Shown piece after piece: positions 22,799-31,959 of a DNA stretch of 37,521 bases. The notes beneath the pieces are model-generated. The model saw nothing but the letters and a program-made list of their open reading frames with translations. It made no database searches and was not told the DNA's origin. Every line of letters starts with the position of its first letter. Position 1 is the stretch's first letter. The DNA is from Candidatus Blautia stercoripullorum. GTDB taxonomy: Bacteria; Bacillota; Clostridia; Lachnospirales; Lachnospiraceae. The translations under genes were made by a program, and so were the position numbers. The stretch lies in NCBI GenBank assembly GCA_019120545.1, contig DWUX01000005.1, positions 1-37,521 of the forward strand, read 5' to 3'.

Positions 22799-23677
22799 AT
22801 GGACAGGGTTTTAGAGGTAAAGAATTTAAACAAATCCTATAGCAGATTTGCGCTGAAAGATGTGAGCTTTTCTCTGCCGGAAGGCTGTATTACAGGCTTT
22901 ATCGGAATAAACGGAGCGGGAAAAACTACTACCCTCCGTTCTATCCTGGGTCTGGCCGAAGGAGTCACAGGAAGTATCCGTTTTTTCGGTATGGATATGA
23001 AAAGAAATGAAAAACAGATCAAAAACCGGATCGGCGTGGTTCTGGACGGAGACTGTTTCTATGAGGATCTGTCTCTGGAAGAAATGAAGAAAATCCTGGC
23101 CCCGGCCTATTCTTCCTGGTGTGAGCAGGATTACCGGTCTTATCTGGAAAGATTTTCTTTAAACCCAAAGGAAAAAATCAAAAATCTCTCCAAAGGAATG
23201 AAGATAAAATATTCCCTGGCGCTGGCTCTCTCCCATAAACCTGAACTGCTGATCATGGACGAGCCTACCAGCGGTCTTGATCCCTTATTCCGCAGCCAGC
23301 TCCTGGACCTTCTGCGGGATTATATGGAAAAGGGCGGAAAAGGCGTATTTTTTTCTACTCATATCACCTCGGATCTGGATAAAATTGCAGATATGCTGAT
23401 TATGATTGATCAGGGGCATATTGTATTTCGGGAAGATAAAGATGAGCTTCTGGACCGATACCGTATTGTAAAAGGAAGCAAAGAAGATCTAAATGAAGAA
23501 GTCCGGAGCCTGCTGTTTCATATTCAGGAAACAGCTTTTGGTTTCACCGGTATGACCAGTCATATTTCCCAGATACAGAAGCTTCTTCCCAATGTACTTT
23601 TAGAACGCCCCACAGTGGAAGATATCATGCTGAGCCATACCAAAGGAGGGATGAAAAATGCTGCTGAGTTTAGTTAA
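22799..23677 (+). CDS. ABC transporter ATP-binding protein
   Basis: 292 residues from ATG 22799; AGGAGGAG is within the end of the preceding gene. Walker A GINGAGKTTTLRS, signature LSKGMKIKYSLALALS, Walker B ELLIMDEPTSGLDP, and the switch His in FFSTHITSD. Single nucleotide-binding domain; C-terminal ~70 residues resemble those of drug/bacitracin-export ATPases. It pairs with the permease that overlaps its 3' end by 20 bp. Export of an antimicrobial or lipid-targeting compound is typical for YtrA-controlled transporters, but the substrate is unknown. Confidence 0.9.
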   Translation: MDRVLEVKNLNKSYSRFALKDVSFSLPEGCITGFIGINGAGKTTTLRSILGLAEGVTGSIRFFGMDMKRNEKQIKNRIGVVLDGDCFYEDLSLEEMKKILAPAYSSWCEQDYRSYLERFSLNPKEKIKNLSKGMKIKYSLALALSHKPELLIMDEPTSGLDPLFRSQLLDLLRDYMEKGGKGVFFSTHITSDLDKIADMLIMIDQGHIVFREDKDELLDRYRIVKGSKEDLNEEVRSLLFHIQETAFGFTGMTSHISQIQKLLPNVLLERPTVEDIMLSHTKGGMKNAAEFS

Positions 23678-24296
23678 AAAAGACTTTATACTGGTAAAAA
23701 AATATGTGCTTTTTATGGCTGTCGTCTGCTTCCTGCTGCCTGTTTTTCTCCTCTCCCGGCTGCCGGAATTTGCAGGGCCTCTGACCTTTTTTATCTCTGT
23801 GGTCTACTCCATATTTCTTCTTCTCCAGTATGTTTTTCTAAAAGAATACCAATCTCCGAAAGCCTCCCTTCTTCTGTGTGCTTCTCCCTATCCCCGGAGG
23901 CTTATGGTACTTGGAAAATATGGATTCTGTCTGGTCCTCTATGCCGCCAGCAGCTTGATATACTGGATCAATACACAGATTTTTCCGGGACTTGGCAGGT
24001 TTCATTGGGAAATGGCTGTTCTGGTGTTTTTCATTGTCACCATCTTTTACAGCATTTATATTCCTCTGGAGTACCGGCTGGGATTTGAAAGGACAAAATT
24101 TATCACTATGTTTATCATTATGGCTTGTCCTTTTGTGGCTCCCTTTATCCTTCAAAAAGGAGCGGTTATCCAAGACTATATTCAGCTTCTGCCTCCGGTG
24201 CTCTTTTACGGTATAGTCTTATTTATCAGCCTGCTGGCACTGGTGATATCTGCCTGTTTATCTGTCTATTTTTACGAGCATGCAGATTTATCATAG
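23658..24296 (+). CDS. ABC-2 type transporter permease
   Basis: 212 residues, almost entirely hydrophobic, with about six membrane helices (LFMAVVCFLLPVFLLS, LTFFISVVYSIFLLLQYVF, MAVLVFFIVTIFYSIYI, FITMFIIMACPFVAPFIL, GIVLFISLLALVISACL). The ATG overlaps the ATPase gene by 20 bp, with AAAGGAGGG upstream, so translation is coupled. Small permeases of this kind (ABC2_membrane_2-like) form the membrane half of YtrA-regulated transporters. A shared bidirectional terminator follows. Confidence 0.8.
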   Translation: MLLSLVKKDFILVKKYVLFMAVVCFLLPVFLLSRLPEFAGPLTFFISVVYSIFLLLQYVFLKEYQSPKASLLLCASPYPRRLMVLGKYGFCLVLYAASSLIYWINTQIFPGLGRFHWEMAVLVFFIVTIFYSIYIPLEYRLGFERTKFITMFIIMACPFVAPFILQKGAVIQDYIQLLPPVLFYGIVLFISLLALVISACLSVYFYEHADLS

Positions 24297-24301
24297 GCAA
24301 A

Positions 24302-24357
24302 AAAATCCCCGCAGGAATTTAAAGCAGGATCGCTCTGAATTTCTGCGGGGATTTTGT
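24302..24357. terminator. Bidirectional terminator
   Basis: AAAATCCCCGCAG (24302-24314) pairs with CTGCGGGGATTTT (24342-24354), with A-runs and T-runs on both sides. It separates the convergent ABC operon and sucrose operon, serving both. Confidence 0.8.
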
Positions 24358-24359
24358 CT

Positions 24360-25820
24360 TTATTTTCTTTGTTGCTCTTCTTCCACTACTTCCAGAGAAG
24401 CATTTTCCCACTTTCCGAACCAGATTTTTCTTTCTTCTTTTTCCAGATAGATCCTAGTGGTAAATACCAGCTCTCCCTGATTTACAAAAATCTCTACGAT
24501 AGAATTATCTATTAGGATCAGCAGATCCTCTACCTTGTTTTCTACCCGTCCTGTTCTTTTGCCTCTGCCTCCGCCGCAGGGTGCAGGAGTTCCCTCTTTA
24601 TCCAAAAAAGAAAGCTCCACCTGATCTCCCTGGACAGTAACTGTCAGATGATTCTTCTCTGTACCGATACAGATCTGCCGTTTTTCTCCCTGAACCTGAG
24701 AAAATACTGCTCTCAGAGTCTTGTCTGCCCAGCGATATCTGCCGTTTTCGAGAACCGCCCTTTTCCAGTCCAGATCCTCCAGTTCTCTCACCGGCATCCG
24801 ATAAACCTTTCCATCATGGCAGGTTAGTTCCGCAGGGATGGTCAGACAGTGCTGCCAGCCGTTTTCCACGGAAAGATTTCGGTAAGTTTTGGCAGTGTCC
24901 GGGACTCCAGCCCAGCCTATAAGGATCCTCCTGCCGTCCTCTGTTTCAAAAGACTGGGGAGCATAAAAGTCAAATCCCATATCCCATTCCCTGAAATTGT
25001 CCTCTAAATCTTCCATCTGTGAGAAAAACACATAGCCGGACTGATAGATATTCTGGAATCTGTCTTCCCGGGCTTCCAGGCCCTGAGGACAAAAAGAAAG
25101 GAGCCTCTCTTCGGATAAAGAAAAAATATCAGGACATTCCCACATATATCCGAAGGGCTTTTCCGGTACCAGTTCCCGGTACAGACTCCATTTTTTCTTA
25201 TCTTCTGAAACATAGATCAGGACGCCCCCTTTATCCCGGCGTTTACCCTGACTGTCCCAGGCTCTGACTCTGGCCCCCAAGACCATGTAATATTCTCCAT
25301 CTTCCTTCCATACCTTAGGGTCCCGGATATGTTGGGTCATGTCTTCCGGATAATCCTCCATGCCAAGGAGAATGGTTTTTTCAGACATATTCTGTCCGTC
25401 CTCAGATTCTACCAGGATCTGGGTACTGGTCCTCCCGGCGTCGATATAATCGTAATCTCCCGGCTTCTTCACATTCCCGGTATAAAAAATATATATTTTA
25501 TTATCCTCCACAAGAGCAGAACCGGAGTAAACGCCGCTGGCGTCCTGGGGAATGTCCGCAGTCAGTACCGGCTCACGGTATTCCCAGTGAAGGAGATCTT
25601 TGCTGACACAATGGCCCCAGTATCCTCCCCCTCCGTTGACGTTCAGTGGTGAATACTGGAAATAGGCCTGGAACTCTCCTTTAAACTGGCACAGGCCATT
25701 GGGATCATTCAGCCAGCCCACAGGAGGCATAATATGATACCTAGTCCGGAAAGGACAGCCGGCAACTGTCCTTCCCATTTTTTCTTCTGCTTCTTTTGCT
25801 TTTTGAAAACCGTATTTCAT
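24360..25820 (-). CDS. scrB: Sucrose-6-phosphate hydrolase (GH32)
   Basis: 486 residues, typical for cytoplasmic GH32 enzymes and with no signal peptide. It hydrolyses sucrose-6-phosphate to glucose-6-P and fructose. The three GH32 acidic motifs are visible: WLNDPNG (nucleophile Asp39), HIRDPKVW (transition-state Asp) and MWECPD (acid/base Glu), plus the C-terminal beta-sandwich. It starts 11 bp after the PTS permease gene on the same strand, so the product of the PTS is its substrate. A related fructoside such as a short inulin-type sugar phosphate is possible. Confidence 0.93.
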   Translation of the reverse strand: MKYGFQKAKEAEEKMGRTVAGCPFRTRYHIMPPVGWLNDPNGLCQFKGEFQAYFQYSPLNVNGGGGYWGHCVSKDLLHWEYREPVLTADIPQDASGVYSGSALVEDNKIYIFYTGNVKKPGDYDYIDAGRTSTQILVESEDGQNMSEKTILLGMEDYPEDMTQHIRDPKVWKEDGEYYMVLGARVRAWDSQGKRRDKGGVLIYVSEDKKKWSLYRELVPEKPFGYMWECPDIFSLSEERLLSFCPQGLEAREDRFQNIYQSGYVFFSQMEDLEDNFREWDMGFDFYAPQSFETEDGRRILIGWAGVPDTAKTYRNLSVENGWQHCLTIPAELTCHDGKVYRMPVRELEDLDWKRAVLENGRYRWADKTLRAVFSQVQGEKRQICIGTEKNHLTVTVQGDQVELSFLDKEGTPAPCGGGRGKRTGRVENKVEDLLILIDNSIVEIFVNQGELVFTTRIYLEKEERKIWFGKWENASLEVVEEEQQRK

Positions 25821-25831
25821 AGCTGTCCCTC

Positions 25832-27787
25832 TTATTCTGTGATTACCGCAATCTTGTCTCCCACTGCCACAGTCCTCTCAGCTTCTCTGTCTACGTGAGA
25901 CCCTTCCACAGGCTCTGTAAAGATCAAACAGGCTGCGGTGTCATATCCTTCTTCTCTGATCTTGTCCTTATCAAAGTCCATAATGCAGTCTCCTGCTTTC
26001 AGTTCCTGTCCCTCAGTCACATGTACATCAAAGTACTTTCCTCCCAGTTGTACCGTATCGATCCCTACATGGATCAGCAGACCGTTTCCGGCTTTTGTAC
26101 GGAGACCTACTGCATGTTTCGTATCCATGACCATCTCTACTGTACAGTCTGCAGGAGCATAAATCTTTCCTTCTGAAGGTAGAATAGCTACGCCGTCTCC
26201 TAAAACTTTTTGTGAAAATGTAGGATCATTTACCTTTTCAATTCCTATAAATTCTCCTGCTGCAAATGCATATATTTTTTCGGGAAGTTCTGCTTTTGCC
26301 GACTCCCCTTCCAAAGAGACAGCCACCCTAACAGAAGATGAAGACACAGCTTCTGAAGTCAGTCCTGCAGCGGTTTTATCTTTCTTTTCAAATATCATTC
26401 CCAGGAAAAAGGAAAAGATAAATCCTGCGGCAAGAGCAGTCAAATGAGCAATGATATAGTTTACATAGCCATTGTTCTCCGGATCTGCCAGAGCAATCCC
26501 AGGTACAACCGTTGTTCCAAATCCCAGGGCAGCTAAATGTGTGAAATAGACAATCACTCCGCCGATAGCTCCTCCCAAGCAGCCGCCGATGATCGGATAG
26601 CGATACCTTAAATTGACACCAAAAAGTGCCGGTTCTGTTATACCAAAGAGTACTGAAATAAAACTTGGAATACAAAGTTCTTTTGCTTTAGCATCTTTTA
26701 CATTTCTTGCCAGATATCCCAATACAGCACCGCCCTGGGCAATAATTGCCACAGACATAAGAGGATTTAAAAAGTTTCTTCCTGTTCCCACCAGCAGCTG
26801 TGACTCAATAGCCCCAAATACATGGTGAAGACCTGTAATAACGATCAGCTGCTGGAGTCCGGAAAATGCCGCATATCCTACTACTCCCAGATGCTGGGTC
26901 ATCCATACCAGAACATCTGTGATGCCGTTTGCCAGTCCTCTGCCTATAGGCCCGATGATCATAAACAGTAGGAAAGAACTTACCAGCGTTGTCAGCAAAG
27001 GAGATACTAAAAGTCTTACAACTTCAGGAACTTTCTTTTCAAAAAATATGTCCAGTTTGGCTGTTACAATTCCAATGAGCAGCGCTACGATAATACCACC
27101 TTGAAATCCGATCAGCTCTACCGGAAATCCGAAGATATGAAGAGTAGTCACTTCCACAGTTCCCTGAGCTGCGGCGCTGGCATCGGCCAAACTGTTTGTC
27201 AGCATGATACAGCCGATTACAATACCCATAATGGGGCGCCCGCCGAATCGCTTCACCGTGCTGTAAGCCACACATAAAGGCAGGAATCCGAAGATTGCCC
27301 CGGAAGAAATGTTAATAAGTCTTGACAGCCCATAGAGAGTGTCGTTGTTTTGAACAAATTCGATATTTCCTAAAACGCTGGATAGACCGGTGAGAAGAGC
27401 TGCTGCCAGGATTCCCGGCATGATCTCAATAAATACATCTGAAAGTGCTTTGACAGCTCTCTGCAAAGGATTCATTCTTTTATTTGCCTTTGTCTTCAGA
27501 TCACCCAGACTCATGCTGTCCATATGTATGGAATCTGCCAAAACCTGACAGACATCATTTACCAAACCTGCCCCGAAGATAATCTGAAGCTGATCGCCTG
27601 CCACAAACACGCCTTTTACCAAATCCACATTTTCAATCGCCTTGGTATCTGCCTTGTCATTATCTTCCAAGACTAGCCTCAGACGTGTGGCACAATGTGC
27701 AATACCTAAAATGTTGTCTCTGCCGCCTACCAGCCGGACAAGTTCTGTCGCTATATTTTCATAGCGCCTTCTTTTTTCAGAATCCAT
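25832..27787 (-). CDS. PTS sucrose-type transporter EIIBCA
   Basis: 651 residues in the order IIB-IIC-IIA. IIB (~1-90) carries the phosphorylated Cys32 in IAHCATRLRLVL. IIC (~105-470) has about ten membrane helices and the FGITEPALFGVNLRYRYP motif. IIA (~500-651) is of the glucose type with FSQKVLGDGVAILPS and phosphorylated His573 in LLIHVGIDTVQLGG. It takes up and phosphorylates a sugar at the membrane. The family includes sucrose, trehalose and beta-glucoside permeases; the GH32 gene 11 bp downstream points to sucrose. GGAGG precedes the ATG. No LicT-type antiterminator gene or RAT site was seen, and control is probably by the divergent AraC regulator. Confidence 0.92.
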   Translation of the reverse strand: MDSEKRRRYENIATELVRLVGGRDNILGIAHCATRLRLVLEDNDKADTKAIENVDLVKGVFVAGDQLQIIFGAGLVNDVCQVLADSIHMDSMSLGDLKTKANKRMNPLQRAVKALSDVFIEIMPGILAAALLTGLSSVLGNIEFVQNNDTLYGLSRLINISSGAIFGFLPLCVAYSTVKRFGGRPIMGIVIGCIMLTNSLADASAAAQGTVEVTTLHIFGFPVELIGFQGGIIVALLIGIVTAKLDIFFEKKVPEVVRLLVSPLLTTLVSSFLLFMIIGPIGRGLANGITDVLVWMTQHLGVVGYAAFSGLQQLIVITGLHHVFGAIESQLLVGTGRNFLNPLMSVAIIAQGGAVLGYLARNVKDAKAKELCIPSFISVLFGITEPALFGVNLRYRYPIIGGCLGGAIGGVIVYFTHLAALGFGTTVVPGIALADPENNGYVNYIIAHLTALAAGFIFSFFLGMIFEKKDKTAAGLTSEAVSSSSVRVAVSLEGESAKAELPEKIYAFAAGEFIGIEKVNDPTFSQKVLGDGVAILPSEGKIYAPADCTVEMVMDTKHAVGLRTKAGNGLLIHVGIDTVQLGGKYFDVHVTEGQELKAGDCIMDFDKDKIREEGYDTAACLIFTEPVEGSHVDREAERTVAVGDKIAVITE

Positions 27788-27880
27788 CTTTTAAAACCTC
27801 CAACTTCTTTAAAACTTCCAGACATGTCCTTTATCCCCAGGGTATGAACAAATGCTGTTTGCTTTGTTCTTGTAATTATC

Positions 27881-27886
27881 ATTATA
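27881..27886 (-). promoter_or_regulatory. -10 box of the PTS-GH32 operon
   Basis: A perfect TATAAT on the minus strand, 94 bp upstream of the PTS start codon. No good -35 box lies 17 bp upstream, as expected for a promoter needing an AraC-type activator. The rest of the 163-bp divergent gap is AT-rich, with TGTTTG/TTGTT-type repeats that I cannot resolve into clear operators. Confidence 0.35.
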
Positions 27887-27950
27887 CTGGAATATAATTA
27901 ATATTATATAAATAAATGTTGTTTCATCATACAGTTTTGTTGGAGGAATC

Positions 27951-28781
27951 ATGAAAGACTATATTTTTTCAAACGACTTTTCCCGGAATCTGGATGCCAT
28001 GATCTATACCTGCGGCTATGAAACCTGTATCCCTTCCCACAGTTATGGCCCGGTAGTCCGCAGCGGTTATCTGATCCATTATATTTTAAAGGGAAAAGGA
28101 ATCTATAAAACAGATGGGCATATCTATCCTTTAAAGGAAGGGGACGCATTTCTTATACGCCCCAATACCCTAATCTACTATGAAGCGGATAAGTATGACC
28201 CCTGGACTTATACTTGGATCGGCTTCCAGGGAATTAAAATCGAAGAATATTTAAAAAGGACCTCTCTGCTGGAAACTCCTTATTTTCATTATGGTAGAGA
28301 TGACCGGGTCCGGCTCTGCCATGAGAAAATGTTCGAAGCTTATAACCTTCCGGAAAACCGGGATCTGATGATGAACAGTATCCTTTATGAATACCTCTAT
28401 CTCCTGGCAAGCAAATTTCCAAGAAAATATATCCCCGCCAATGAGAAAAAAATTTCCTACGTAGAAGAGGCTCTAAGGTATATCGAAAGCAATTATGCTC
28501 ATGCCGTTAATATACAGGTAATCGCAAGCTATCTTAATATCGAACGCACTTATCTATACCGATTGTTTAAAGATATCACAGGAAGCTCCCCTCAGGAATA
28601 TCTCCTTGATTTCCGCATCCGCCGGGCCTGCAGCCTTTTAAAGGACACTGAACTCCCTGTCAATGATATCGCAAGATCTGTGGGATATGATAACGCTCTG
28701 TATTTTTCCCGATTATTCAGGCAAAAGAAAGGAAGGACTCCAACTCAATACAGAAAAGAAAAATATCCTGATCATGCCTGA
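27951..28781 (+). CDS. AraC-family transcriptional regulator
   Basis: 276 residues. The N-terminal ~120 form a cupin-like sugar-binding domain (PVVRSGYLIHYILKGKGIYK, PLKEGDAFLIRPNTLIYYEA). The C-terminal ~100 form two AraC helix-turn-helices (VIASYLNIERTYLYRLFKDI, GSSPQEYLLDFRIRRA; VNDIARSVGYDNALYFSRLF). GGAGG precedes the ATG. It is divergent from the PTS-GH32 operon, the usual arrangement for MsmR/RafR-type activators of sugar uptake, so sucrose-dependent activation of that operon is likely (inference). Confidence 0.9.
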   Translation: MKDYIFSNDFSRNLDAMIYTCGYETCIPSHSYGPVVRSGYLIHYILKGKGIYKTDGHIYPLKEGDAFLIRPNTLIYYEADKYDPWTYTWIGFQGIKIEEYLKRTSLLETPYFHYGRDDRVRLCHEKMFEAYNLPENRDLMMNSILYEYLYLLASKFPRKYIPANEKKISYVEEALRYIESNYAHAVNIQVIASYLNIERTYLYRLFKDITGSSPQEYLLDFRIRRACSLLKDTELPVNDIARSVGYDNALYFSRLFRQKKGRTPTQYRKEKYPDHA

Positions 28782-28788
28782 ACAAAAA

Positions 28789-28833
28789 CCGGATCATAAC
28801 ATTTTACCTTTTTGGATAAATATTATGATCCGG
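28789..28833 (-). terminator. Terminator of the inositol operon
   Basis: CCGGATCATAA (28789-28799) and TTATGATCCGG (28823-28833) pair perfectly over 11 bp. On the minus strand it is followed by TTTTTGTTC just past iolE. It may also serve the convergent AraC gene. Confidence 0.8.
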
Positions 28834-28843
28834 CTATAAAGTT

Positions 28844-29743
28844 TTACAGTCCTGTATTCTCTGCAATATATTTTCTGGCTTTTATGGCATATTCCAGGGG
28901 ATTGGCCTTTGCAGGATCCTGCTCTGCTTCTACCAGCATATAGCCTTCGTATCCCGTCTCTTCCAGCACTTTAAAGATAGGGACAAAGTCAATACAGCCG
29001 TCTCCGGGGACTGTAAAGGCACCTGCCCGTACACCGTCCAGGAAACTGAGTCCCTCTTCTTTTACCCGCTCCACGATCTCAGGGCGGATATCTTTTAAGT
29101 GGACATGTTTGATCCTATCTGCGTATTTCTTTACCATTTCCAGAGGATCCGCACCGCAGTAGGCAAAATGACCGGTATCGTAAAGAAGGTTTACATACTC
29201 TGGATCTGTGCCCTTCATCAGTCTTTCCACCTCATCCGGATCCTGGACTACCGTACCCATATGATGATGGAAAGTAAGGGAAATCCCGTATTCTTCCTTT
29301 GCGATTTTTCCTAATCTGTTCAGGCCATCGCAGAGGATATCCCATTCCTGATCGTTCATTACATACTTTTTCCCGAAAACGGGCGTATCTTCCTGACCCT
29401 GGACGCTGTAGCTCTGCTCAGAAGCACCGATGATTCTGGCTCCCATTGCTTTCAGAAATTCTAACTGTCCCCGGAATTCCTTTTCCACTTCTTCAAAGGA
29501 TTTGGTAAGCAGAAAACTGGAAAACCACTGATTACAGATTTCTATATTCCGAAGTTCCAGAGCTTTTTTCAGAACTTCTGTATCTTTGGGATATTTATTT
29601 CCTACTTCTGACCCAGTAAAACCGGCCAGCGCCATCTCGCTGACACATTGTTCAAAGGTATTTTCTCTTCCCAGATCGGGAAGGTCATCATTTGTCCACG
29701 CAATAGGAGCGATTCCCAGCCTTACTTTATTTTTGTCAAGCAT
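28844..29743 (-). CDS. iolE: Inosose (2-keto-myo-inositol) dehydratase
   Basis: 299 residues, typical for IolE. It dehydrates 2-keto-myo-inositol (scyllo-inosose) to 3D-trihydroxycyclohexane-1,2-dione, using a divalent metal. TIM-barrel marks: N-terminal VRLGIAPIAWTNDDLPDLG, SEMALAGFTGSEVGNKYP, SLTFHHHMGTVVQ, LLYDTGHFAYCG and HVHLKDIRPE. It is the last gene of the iol operon, 11 bp after iolG, and is followed by a strong terminator. Confidence 0.93.
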   Translation of the reverse strand: MLDKNKVRLGIAPIAWTNDDLPDLGRENTFEQCVSEMALAGFTGSEVGNKYPKDTEVLKKALELRNIEICNQWFSSFLLTKSFEEVEKEFRGQLEFLKAMGARIIGASEQSYSVQGQEDTPVFGKKYVMNDQEWDILCDGLNRLGKIAKEEYGISLTFHHHMGTVVQDPDEVERLMKGTDPEYVNLLYDTGHFAYCGADPLEMVKKYADRIKHVHLKDIRPEIVERVKEEGLSFLDGVRAGAFTVPGDGCIDFVPIFKVLEETGYEGYMLVEAEQDPAKANPLEYAIKARKYIAENTGL

Positions 29744-29754
29744 TGCTTTCCTCC

Positions 29755-30771
29755 TTATTCTCCCATGATCTCAGAAATTTTGACAGGCCGGTGTTCCTGG
29801 CTGGATTTCTTTGCCGCAAGTCCCATAAGCACAGGCTTTAATCCGTCATATACATTGAGGGGCGTATCTTTTCCCTTCTCAATGGCGTCTATAAAGGCTG
29901 TGATTTCTTTGCCATAGGCATCCATGTATCGTTCCAGGAAAAAGAACATGGGTTTTTCTCCTGTAACTCCCTGGGCATTGCTGATCACAGTTGTAGACTG
30001 GCTGTCATTGGAGATAGCCGCCATTCCCTCTGAGCCGAAAACTTCTGCCCGCTGGTCATAACCGTAGACTGCTTTTCTGCAGTTGTCAATCACTGCGATG
30101 GCGCCGTTTTCCATTTTTAGAGTGATCACCGCTGTGTCCACATCTCCGGCTTCTCCGATTGCCGGATCCACCAGATTGGCGCTCTGGACATATACCTCTT
30201 CTGCATCGCAGCCTGCCAGGAAACGTGCCATATCAAAGTCATGAATGGTCATATCCAGGAACATGCCTCCTGATACCTTTACATAGTCGATGCTGGGAGG
30301 TTCCGGATCTCTGGAGGTAATCTTGATGATCTGGGGAGTGCCTATCTTCCCCTGAGCAACTGTTTCCTGAAGAGACTGGAAATTATGATCAAAGCGCCGG
30401 TTAAATCCCACCTGATATTTCAGGCCGGTTCCCTCCAGGGCTTTAATAACTTCCATGATCTTATCTACATCATGGTCAATGGGTTTTTCGCAGAACACAT
30501 GCTTTCCTGCTTTGATCGCCTCTATTGAGATAGGGGAATGGGTGTCTGTAGAAGAGCAGATCAGCACTGCGTCGATTTCCGGATCTTCAATGATCTCCTT
30601 GTAATCTTTTGTAGTTTTTTCTACTCCCATACTCTTTGCCCAGTCTGCAGTTTCTTCTGTCAGAAAGGGATCCGCCACTGTCTTGATCACTGCGTTGGGG
30701 ACTCTTGTTGTAATGCTGGTAATATGTACTCTTCCGATCCTTCCCGCTCCGATAATACCTACCTTAACCAT
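29755..30771 (-). CDS. iolG: Inositol 2-dehydrogenase (Gfo/Idh/MocA family)
   Basis: 338 residues from ATG 30771, preceded by AAAGGAGAAGG; an in-frame TTG at 30792 would overlap the preceding gene and is not needed. Rossmann motif VGIIGAGRIGRVHITS, CEKPIDHD with the catalytic Lys, and MFLDMTIHDFDMARFLAG with the Asp/His pair. It oxidises myo-inositol to 2-keto-myo-inositol with NAD+, the first catabolic step. The family also holds scyllo-inositol and other sugar dehydrogenases, but the operon context fixes the main role. Confidence 0.92.
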   Translation of the reverse strand: MVKVGIIGAGRIGRVHITSITTRVPNAVIKTVADPFLTEETADWAKSMGVEKTTKDYKEIIEDPEIDAVLICSSTDTHSPISIEAIKAGKHVFCEKPIDHDVDKIMEVIKALEGTGLKYQVGFNRRFDHNFQSLQETVAQGKIGTPQIIKITSRDPEPPSIDYVKVSGGMFLDMTIHDFDMARFLAGCDAEEVYVQSANLVDPAIGEAGDVDTAVITLKMENGAIAVIDNCRKAVYGYDQRAEVFGSEGMAAISNDSQSTTVISNAQGVTGEKPMFFFLERYMDAYGKEITAFIDAIEKGKDTPLNVYDGLKPVLMGLAAKKSSQEHRPVKISEIMGE

Positions 30772-30785
30772 TTTTCCTTCTCCTT

Positions 30786-31937
30786 TTACCAAAGTTTTTT
30801 ATAAATTTCTTTTACCTGCTCTTCTGTCACATCCCGCATAGTATTCTGAGAGCTTCCGCTTTCCATCGCATCGTGGGCCATCTTGTCGATCACTTCAAAG
30901 AATTTTTCCCGCTGGATTCCCGCACCCTCCAGATCAGGAATATCCAGCTCTTGTACAAGAGATTCCACTTCAGCCAGAAATTTTCTGCCTGCCTCCTGGT
31001 CCGTGTCTGTTTCGGAAGCTGCCCCTACAGCCCGCCCAAGATCCCCAAATCTTTTCCAGGCTCCGGGAAGGGCAAAGCTAAGACACTCTTTCAGGAGCAT
31101 GGCATTGGACAGCCCATGGGCTACATGGAACAATGCCCCTATGGGACGGCTCATACCATGGATAATGGTCACAGAAGAATTGTTAAAAGCTATGCCCGCT
31201 TCCAGCGCCGCCAGAGCCATCTGCTCTCTGGCTTCCTGGTTTTCTCCCTCCCTGTATGCTATGGGCAGATATCTGAAAATACGCTTTACCGCCGAAAGAG
31301 CAAAGGTATCGGACATATCCTGAGCCTTTCTGGAAGTATAAGCCTCCACTCCGTGGCAGAGAGCGTCCAGCCCTGTAGCTGCCGTGATCTTAGGCGGCGC
31401 TGTCATAGTAAATCTGGCGTCGATCACTGCCATATCCGGCATGAGAACTTTTCCTTTCAGAAGCATTTTAATATCCTTTTTTGTATCTGTGATAATGGTA
31501 AACTGAGTGGCCTCTGATCCCGTTCCCGCAGTTGTAGGAATTGCCGCCATAGGGGGTGTGTCCGCCTGGATTTCCTTTCCCATATAGTCGAAAATCTCTC
31601 CTCCGGATTCTGCCAGGGAAGCCACTGCTTTCATAGTATCAATAGCGCTTCCTCCTCCAAGAGCAATGAGAAAATCACAGTTCTGCCCTTTGTATGCAGC
31701 CAGCGCTTTTTCTACCATAAGGTCTGTAGGTTCTCCTGTAACTTCCCAGAAGATGTGGTAATCTATCTCATGATCCTGCAGCACCTCTTCCACCTTTTTG
31801 CAATTTCCCAGGTCAATCATGGTTTTATCTGTTACGATCAGAGCCTTTTTCCCAAAAGAGGCAAAGCCTGCTCCTGCCTGTTCCAATGCTCCCGGTCCGG
31901 AAATAATATGTCCCGGCATAATAAAATCTCTTGCCAT
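30786..31937 (-). CDS. Iron-containing alcohol dehydrogenase in the inositol operon
   Basis: 383 residues from ATG 31937 (GGGAGAGAAG directly upstream); the longer frame would invade iolB. Group III Fe-ADH: ALGGGSAIDTMKAVAS, IPTTAGTGSEATQF, GLDALCHGVEAYTS (metal Asp and His), then HGMSRPIGALFHVAHGLSNA (two further His ligands). It lies between iolB (22 bp) and iolG (14 bp), inside the operon. It is not part of the Bacillus iol set. Likely substrate by pathway logic: malonate semialdehyde, reduced to 3-hydroxypropionate to dispose of NADH from IolG, as proposed for propionate formation from inositol in some Lachnospiraceae. Alternatives: reduction of another C3 aldehyde, or an alcohol substrate. 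Confidence 0.88.
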   Translation of the reverse strand: MARDFIMPGHIISGPGALEQAGAGFASFGKKALIVTDKTMIDLGNCKKVEEVLQDHEIDYHIFWEVTGEPTDLMVEKALAAYKGQNCDFLIALGGGSAIDTMKAVASLAESGGEIFDYMGKEIQADTPPMAAIPTTAGTGSEATQFTIITDTKKDIKMLLKGKVLMPDMAVIDARFTMTAPPKITAATGLDALCHGVEAYTSRKAQDMSDTFALSAVKRIFRYLPIAYREGENQEAREQMALAALEAGIAFNNSSVTIIHGMSRPIGALFHVAHGLSNAMLLKECLSFALPGAWKRFGDLGRAVGAASETDTDQEAGRKFLAEVESLVQELDIPDLEGAGIQREKFFEVIDKMAHDAMESGSSQNTMRDVTEEQVKEIYKKLW

Positions 31938-31959
31938 TCTTCTCTCTCCCTTGTTCTGT

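Noticed and set aside
25832-27787. Beta-glucoside (BglF-type) PTS
   Set aside because: Same family, but the adjacent gene is a GH32 hydrolase and there is no antiterminator gene or 6-phospho-beta-glucosidase, so sucrose is preferred.
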